27,141 nt of DNA from positions 1 to 27,141 of the forward strand of contig CAYTPX010000026.1 of the NCBI GenBank assembly GCA_964439955.1. Direction: 5' to 3'. Shown piece by piece: positions 22,213 through 27,141 of this stretch. The position numbers and the translations under genes were made by a program. Below the pieces are notes generated by a model. The model saw only the letters and a list, made by a program, of their open reading frames with translations, was not told the DNA's origin and did not search any database. Position 1 is the stretch's first letter. Every line of letters starts with the position of its first letter. The DNA is from UBA1794 sp964439955. Its GTDB lineage: Bacteria; Bacteroidota; Bacteroidia; Bacteroidales; Bacteroidaceae.

Positions 22213-23169
22213 ATGAATGCTTTAACTCACACTGAATTTCATTTCGAAGGACAAAAAAGCGTATATCACGGGAAAGTGCGCGACGTGTATGACATCAACG
22301 ACGAATTGCTCGTCATGGTCGCCACCGACCGGATATCTGCCTTCGACGTAGTATTGCCCAAAGGGATTCCCTACAAGGGACAGGTTCTGAACCAGATTGC
22401 AGCCAAATTCCTGGACGCGACGGCCGACATTGTGCCGAACTGGAAGATAGCGACCCCAGACCCGATGGTAACGGTGGGTGTCAAGTGCGAAGGTTTCCGG
22501 GTGGAGATGATTATCCGGGGCTACCTTACCGGCAGTGCGTGGCGCGAGTATAAAGCCGGATGCCGTTCACTCTGCGGAGTCCCACTCCCGGAGGGGATGA
22601 AAGAGAACCAACGTTTCCCCGAACCTATCATTACCCCGACGACTAAAGCAGATGCCGGCCATGACGAGAACATATCGAAAGAGGAAATCATTGCCCAAGG
22701 CTTGGTTAGCAAGGAAGATTACGAAAGAATTGAAAACTACACGCGCCAACTGTTCCAACGCGGTACGGAAATTGCCGCCGAGAAGGGGCTGATACTGGTA
22801 GATACGAAGTACGAATTCGGTAAGCGGAAAGATACCAATGAGATATATCTTATCGACGAAATCCATACTCCCGATTCTTCACGCTATTTCTATGCAGATG
22901 GCTACGAAGAGAAGTTCGCGAAAGGCGAACCGCAGCGCCAGCTTTCCAAAGAATTCGTCCGCCAGTGGTTGATAGAACATGGCTTTATGGGGAAACCGGG
23001 TGAGCAAGTGCCGGAAATGACAGATGAGTATGTGGACAGCGTAAGCGAACGCTATATCGAGTTGTATGAGCATATCGTGGGCGAGCCGTTCGTAAAGGCT
23101 GCATCTACCTCCGGCCTGTCTGCCCGCATAGAAGAGAATGTAAGAACATTCCTTGCTTCCAGGGGATAA
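22213..23169 (+). CDS. purC: Phosphoribosylaminoimidazole-succinocarboxamide synthase (SAICAR synthetase)
   Basis: 318 residues, the longer class of PurC found in Bacteroidota. Signatures: GKVRDVYDI near the N terminus (nucleotide-binding loop), ATDRISAFDVVLP, GYLTGSAWREY, LILVDTKYEFGK and EIHTPDSSRYFY. It joins aspartate to CAIR with ATP hydrolysis to make SAICAR, step 7 of de novo purine synthesis. All expected blocks are present and there is no truncation. The next gene, menG, begins 23 bases downstream. Confidence 0.96.
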   Translation: MNALTHTEFHFEGQKSVYHGKVRDVYDINDELLVMVATDRISAFDVVLPKGIPYKGQVLNQIAAKFLDATADIVPNWKIATPDPMVTVGVKCEGFRVEMIIRGYLTGSAWREYKAGCRSLCGVPLPEGMKENQRFPEPIITPTTKADAGHDENISKEEIIAQGLVSKEDYERIENYTRQLFQRGTEIAAEKGLILVDTKYEFGKRKDTNEIYLIDEIHTPDSSRYFYADGYEEKFAKGEPQRQLSKEFVRQWLIEHGFMGKPGEQVPEMTDEYVDSVSERYIELYEHIVGEPFVKAASTSGLSARIEENVRTFLASRG

Positions 23170-23192
23170 CCTCCTTCAACTACTTTCCGACG

Positions 23193-23930
23193 ATGAACTA
23201 CGCACAGGACAAAATCAAGCCTTATTCCCAGGAAGGGAGCAAGGCCGAGCAAGTGGAAGCAATGTTTAACCATATTGCTCACGCCTATGACCGCTTGAAC
23301 CATTGCCTGTCGTGGGGCATCGATCGGCGGTGGCGTAAGAAAGCGTTGCGGACGCTTCTGCCCCACCACCCGCGGGAAATGATGGATGTAGCCACCGGGA
23401 CGGGTGATTTTGCCCTGTTGGCTTGCCGCATGTTGAGCCCGGAAAAACTGATAGCCACCGACATTTCGGAAGGCATGATGCAGATTGGGCGCGCAAAAGC
23501 GGAGAAAGAAGGTTTTGCCGACCGCATAGTCTTTGCACGGGAAGACTGCACCCGGCTTTCTTTTGCAGACAATAGTTTCGATGCGATCACCGTGGCTTTT
23601 GGAATCCGTAACTTCGAGGATTTGGACAAAGGCCTGCAAGAAATCCGTCGGGTACTGAAGCCGGGAGGTAAATTCGTAATCCTTGAGCTGACAACGCCGG
23701 AGCATTTTCCCATGAAGCAACTTTACCGTTTCTACAGCCTCTGGATCATTCCTACCATTGGACGGCTTCTCTCCCGCGACCGATGCGCATACGTGTACCT
23801 TCCTTCCAGCATACAGGCTTTCCCCCAAGGGAAAGCCATGAAGGAAGTGTTGCAGGAAAATGGTTTTTCCCACGTCGCTTTCCGACGATTGACCTGCGGG
23901 ATTTGCACCCTTTATACGGCAGAAAAATAA
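23193..23930 (+). CDS. menG: Demethylmenaquinone methyltransferase (UbiE/MenG)
   Basis: 245 residues. SAM-binding motif MDVATGTGDFA (64-74), then the two UbiE signatures: VAFGIRNFEDLDKGLQEIRR and RVLKPGGKFVILELTTPEHF, followed by YLPSSIQAFPQG. It transfers a methyl group from SAM to demethylmenaquinone, the last step of menaquinone synthesis; Bacteroidales use menaquinone for fumarate respiration, so it is called MenG rather than UbiE. It acts at the inner face of the membrane. AroE starts 19 bases after its stop; both enzymes depend on chorismate-derived quinone synthesis in a broad sense. Confidence 0.94.
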   Translation: MNYAQDKIKPYSQEGSKAEQVEAMFNHIAHAYDRLNHCLSWGIDRRWRKKALRTLLPHHPREMMDVATGTGDFALLACRMLSPEKLIATDISEGMMQIGRAKAEKEGFADRIVFAREDCTRLSFADNSFDAITVAFGIRNFEDLDKGLQEIRRVLKPGGKFVILELTTPEHFPMKQLYRFYSLWIIPTIGRLLSRDRCAYVYLPSSIQAFPQGKAMKEVLQENGFSHVAFRRLTCGICTLYTAEK

Positions 23931-23949
23931 ATTCGAATAGACGAACGAT

Positions 23950-24699
23950 ATGGATTTATATGGATTAATAGGATATCCGCTAACACATTCTTTTTCGCGC
24001 AGCTTTTTTAACGAGAAGTTTAAGGCCGAGGGGATTAATGCGGAATACCGCAATTTTGAGATTCCGACAATCATGGATTTCATGGAAGTGGTTGAGTCAA
24101 ATCCAGATTTACGCGGCTTGAATGTAACCATCCCTTACAAGGAAAAAGTCATTCCCTACTTAGACGAGCTCGATTCCTCCGCATCTGGCATCAAAGCAGT
24201 CAATGTCATCAAAATCGGACACGCAAAAGGCAAACTGCACTTGACCGGATACAATTCCGACATCATAGGCTTTACCGAGTCGATAACCCCGCTCCTTAAG
24301 CCCTATCACCGCAAGGCTTTGGTATTAGGGACGGGAGGTGCTTCGAAAGCAGTCGGAGGCGGTTTGCGGCAACTTGGGATAGAAGCCTTGTTTGTCTCCC
24401 GCATGGAAGGGAAAAAGCAATGTATCACGTATGATAAAATCACCCCGGAGTTGCTATCGGAATATAAGGTCATTATCAATACCACTCCCATTGGCATGTT
24501 TCCCATTGAAGATGCCTGCCCCGACATCCCTTACGGCGCGCTCGGAAAGGAGCATTTGCTTTACGATTTGGTTTACAACCCGGAGTCTACGCTCTTTATG
24601 AGAAACGGGGCCAAGCAAGGCGCCACTGTAAAAAACGGCTTGGAGATGCTGTTGCTACAGGCGTATGCCGCTTGGGACATCTGGCAAGGAAACAAATAA
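23950..24699 (+). CDS. aroE: Shikimate dehydrogenase (NADP+)
   Basis: 249 residues, slightly shorter than the E. coli enzyme (272), as is common in Bacteroidota. Key elements: substrate motif GYPLTHSFSRSFFNEKF (8-24), NVTIPYK with catalytic Lys64, TGYNSDIIGF with the paired Asp, the nucleotide-binding loop GTGGASKAV, NTTPIGMFP, and the closing GLEMLLLQA. It reduces 3-dehydroshikimate to shikimate with NADPH in aromatic amino acid and menaquinone precursor synthesis. The TPR gene begins 4 bases after its stop, so they are likely co-translated. Confidence 0.95.
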   Translation: MDLYGLIGYPLTHSFSRSFFNEKFKAEGINAEYRNFEIPTIMDFMEVVESNPDLRGLNVTIPYKEKVIPYLDELDSSASGIKAVNVIKIGHAKGKLHLTGYNSDIIGFTESITPLLKPYHRKALVLGTGGASKAVGGGLRQLGIEALFVSRMEGKKQCITYDKITPELLSEYKVIINTTPIGMFPIEDACPDIPYGALGKEHLLYDLVYNPESTLFMRNGAKQGATVKNGLEMLLLQAYAAWDIWQGNK

Positions 24700-24703
24700 G
24701 GCC

Positions 24704-27007
24704 ATGGCACCGGAAAGCATTCGCCAACAGTATCGCCGAATCATAGCCCTGTTGGAACGGAAAGAACTCTCTTCCGCATTAACGCAGTTGCCCACTTTTT
24801 TACATGGCATCAACGATTGGACATTGCAAGAAGAGCTGGATGACATCAAGACTTCCTACGAATACATGTTGGCCTATCTGGGTAACGGATCGGAAGATCC
24901 GCAGCGTCATCGGCTGCATTGCCAACTATTGGCACGCACTTACCAATTAAGCGACCGCATCAGGCTGCTTCATTTCCGCCAAAGCGAGTCCACCCTTATG
25001 GCTGGGCACCTACGCACCCAAGAGAAATTGCCCCCGCGCCCCCTGCAGGAATACATGCTCGGATTGGAATCATACCGGAATCTATCTATCGAATCTCCTG
25101 CACAATTATCGGGCATTGACCTACAGGGCTTCATCGAATCGTCCGAGAAACACGAACAAATCCTACGCGACCTTTTCTATGCCACATGGGGCTCATTCTT
25201 TTGGAAAGCGGTCGACAAGGAAAGTGCCTTGGCACTCTTTGCCTCCGAATCCGTCCTGTCTGTAGACAAACAGTTGTTTGCAAGCGCGATAACCCTATCC
25301 TTGTTCGACCATTTCGACCCTTTGAAGGTAGAATTGCTGTTGCAACTTCTCCTGCAAAGGACTGGGGAAACCCTCCCGGAGGGCATCCCGCTTTCCCTTT
25401 CAGTCCCGGACTTAGGCGAAGAACCTGCTTTATATGTACGCATCTTGGCTGGCGTTGCGCTCATCGCTTACTTCTATTCTGCCCGGATTCCCCTCTATCC
25501 GAACATCGCGGCACTCTATAAATTGCTCAATGACCATCCACGCTTTTCTTCTTCCCTTTCCCTCTTCCAGTTGCAACTCCTATACAGCCGCGAAAGCCCG
25601 AAGACGGAAATACGGATAAAGGAAGAGATTCTTCCCGATTTCCTTAAACGTACGAAAAGCCAGATGGACAAGTTCCACTTGGGCGACGATGCGTTCTGGA
25701 GTGAAAAGCATGGGAAGAACCCTGAATGGGAAGAACGGATGAAAGAGTCAGGCATGCAAGACATGATGGAGGAGCTGCAAAACATGATGGAAGAGGGGGA
25801 AGATGTGTTCCTTTCCTCCTTCGCGCAAATCAAGAACTACCCTTTCTTCCGTGAACTCCATGCATGGCTGATGCCTTTCAGCTTCATACAGTCCGGATTG
25901 CTGCGTTCCGTCCAAAGGCAACCCAAGGCACAACAGGAGGCAACCTTGCGGTTGCTGAAACTAGTGGACGGACTCGACACCATGTGCGACAGCGATAAGT
26001 ATTCGTTCCTAATGACCCTCTTTCACATACCGGAAGCCCAACGGAACATGGTCCTGCAAAACTTGTCGGCGGGTATGATGGAACAGTTCCAGAAGGACGA
26101 AGGGAAAAAGCAAATCCAGTTCAAGACTTTGATGCGGCACTACGTGCAAGACCTGTACCGTTTCTTCAATTTATATGAACGGCGCAAGGAATTCCCCAAC
26201 ATTTTCCGCACCTCCCTCGACTTGTTCAACTGTCCTCTGCTAAAAGAATCCCTGGACAGCCGCGAAACGCTCCTCACTTTCGGGGAATTCTTCTTCCGCA
26301 AAGAGTTGTGGGACGAGGCAGAAAAGATATACCGCGCATTAGCCTACGATGGGGATACCTCCCGCGTGGACGCTGAAACTTACGAGAAACTCGGCTTCTG
26401 CCTTCAACAGCAAGAGAAATATGCCGAAGCGTTGGAAGCATATTCGCAGGCCGATTTAATATCCCCCGACCGCAAATGGACATTGAAGGGGCAGGCTTAT
26501 TGCGCCCGGAAAATGGGAAATTACGCAGAAGCACTCACTTATTTCCAACGGCTGCGTACTTTGAGCCAAGGAAAGCCTTCGCTTTCCCTATTGATGCAGA
26601 CCGGCACATGCCTGTTGCTCATGGAACGTATGGATGAGGCCATGAAGCTTTTTTTCGAGGCTGAGTTCCTTAACGAACAATCTTCACGTCCATGGAGAAA
26701 CATTGCTTGGTGTTTCTTTTTGAGCGGCAAGTTTGAACAAGCCATGCGCTACTATGAGAAATTGTTGGCTCTCCCTGCGCCCACCCGCGAGGACTATTTG
26801 AATGCGGCCCATACCCATTGGGTACTCAAACGCGTACCAGAAGCCATCAAACTTTACTCAAAAGCCATGGCCTTGTATCCAGATTTCGAGACGTTCCGCG
26901 GCATCTTGGCAAAAGACACCCCGCACCTTGTACAGGCGGGCATAGCTAAAGACGACATCCCCCTCATGACCGACCTGTTGCAAAACGGGGTCACCCACAA
27001 CCCTTAA
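24704..27007 (+). CDS. Large tetratricopeptide-repeat protein, conserved in Bacteroidota, function unknown
   Basis: 767 residues from ATG 24704, which follows aroE by 4 bases; the earlier frame from 24665 only overlaps the aroE 3' end. No signal peptide or membrane segment. Residues 1-330 are helical without a family that I recognise. An acidic, Met-rich stretch (MQDMMEELQNMMEEGEDVF) is near 347-365. From about 515 to 740 there are about six TPR units (for example KYAEALEAYSQADLISPDRK, NYAEALTYFQRLRTL, KFEQAMRYYEKLLALP, RVPEAIKLYSKAMALYPDF). It is probably a cytoplasmic scaffold. Placed last in the phoH-purC-menG-aroE operon; its partner is unknown. Confidence 0.85.
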   Translation: MAPESIRQQYRRIIALLERKELSSALTQLPTFLHGINDWTLQEELDDIKTSYEYMLAYLGNGSEDPQRHRLHCQLLARTYQLSDRIRLLHFRQSESTLMAGHLRTQEKLPPRPLQEYMLGLESYRNLSIESPAQLSGIDLQGFIESSEKHEQILRDLFYATWGSFFWKAVDKESALALFASESVLSVDKQLFASAITLSLFDHFDPLKVELLLQLLLQRTGETLPEGIPLSLSVPDLGEEPALYVRILAGVALIAYFYSARIPLYPNIAALYKLLNDHPRFSSSLSLFQLQLLYSRESPKTEIRIKEEILPDFLKRTKSQMDKFHLGDDAFWSEKHGKNPEWEERMKESGMQDMMEELQNMMEEGEDVFLSSFAQIKNYPFFRELHAWLMPFSFIQSGLLRSVQRQPKAQQEATLRLLKLVDGLDTMCDSDKYSFLMTLFHIPEAQRNMVLQNLSAGMMEQFQKDEGKKQIQFKTLMRHYVQDLYRFFNLYERRKEFPNIFRTSLDLFNCPLLKESLDSRETLLTFGEFFFRKELWDEAEKIYRALAYDGDTSRVDAETYEKLGFCLQQQEKYAEALEAYSQADLISPDRKWTLKGQAYCARKMGNYAEALTYFQRLRTLSQGKPSLSLLMQTGTCLLLMERMDEAMKLFFEAEFLNEQSSRPWRNIAWCFFLSGKFEQAMRYYEKLLALPAPTREDYLNAAHTHWVLKRVPEAIKLYSKAMALYPDFETFRGILAKDTPHLVQAGIAKDDIPLMTDLLQNGVTHNP

Positions 27008-27141
27008 AGTGACCTTTCCTTTCTTGCCGAACCGTCAATAACAAAAAGAACCTGCACGATTCCAATGAGAAGAAGCACATCCTTCCTTGGTAAGTATTCG
27101 GCCAACTACAGGTATTAAACCTTTATATACAACAATAGCGA

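Noticed and set aside
23052..24131. 359-codon minus-strand open frame
   Set aside because: Antisense to purC, menG and aroE, all of which are convincing genes; no recognisable domain.
27066..27119. 17-codon frame near the right edge (MRRSTSFLGKYSANYRY)
   Set aside because: Very short and without a ribosome site; the last 134 bases of the window otherwise show nothing that I can support, and no terminator hairpin.

Overview
The window comes from a member of the Bacteroidota, most likely order Bacteroidales. The evidence is the DUF5686 outer-membrane protein with a carboxypeptidase-like regulatory domain, the gene order sigma-54 activator / lptE / small TPR protein / secG, the block phoH-purC-menG-aroE-TPR, weak Shine-Dalgarno sites, and several promoter boxes of the TAnnTTTG type. 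It opens with the last 26 codons of a gene that reads like GDP-L-fucose synthase, closed by a strong hairpin terminator. No mobile elements, CRISPR arrays, rRNA or tRNA genes were seen.

Region 1 (244-9100, minus strand) is one tight nine-gene operon. In transcription order it encodes a YghO-like N-acyltransferase, a beta-ketoacyl-ACP synthase, an acyl carrier protein, two different hotdog dehydratases, a CrtI-like FAD oxidoreductase, a FabG-type ketoreductase, a 4HBT thioesterase and a DUF5686 outer-membrane protein. This is a self-contained type II fatty-acid/polyene synthase without a dedicated enoyl reductase or malonyl transferase. Its product cannot be read from the sequence.

Region 2 (9427-13825, plus strand) starts divergently with a sigma-54 activator that lacks a sensor domain. 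It continues with lptE (LPS assembly), a conserved hypothetical protein and secG (protein export), then an HPr-kinase-like protein and an S26B-type Ser/His peptidase that appear to ride on the same transcript. Region 3 (14129-16035) has its own promoter and encodes a PqqD-like peptide chaperone and an exporter-type ABC transporter. The kinase-like protein, peptidase, PqqD protein and ABC exporter together look like a peptide modification and export system, but no precursor peptide or modifying radical-SAM enzyme lies in the window. This is the best candidate here for a poorly described system.

Region 4 (16152-18440, minus) is nadC, a FabK/nitronate-monooxygenase-like flavoenzyme and a META-domain lipoprotein, ending at a strong hairpin shared with the convergent ABC gene. 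Region 5 (18659-20844, plus) holds a DUF3298-type lipoprotein, rsmG and a metallo-beta-lactamase-fold hydrolase. Region 6 (21179-27007, plus) is phoH, purC, menG, aroE and a large TPR protein, preceded by about 330 non-coding bases. Most genes outside regions 1 and 3 are core housekeeping genes.
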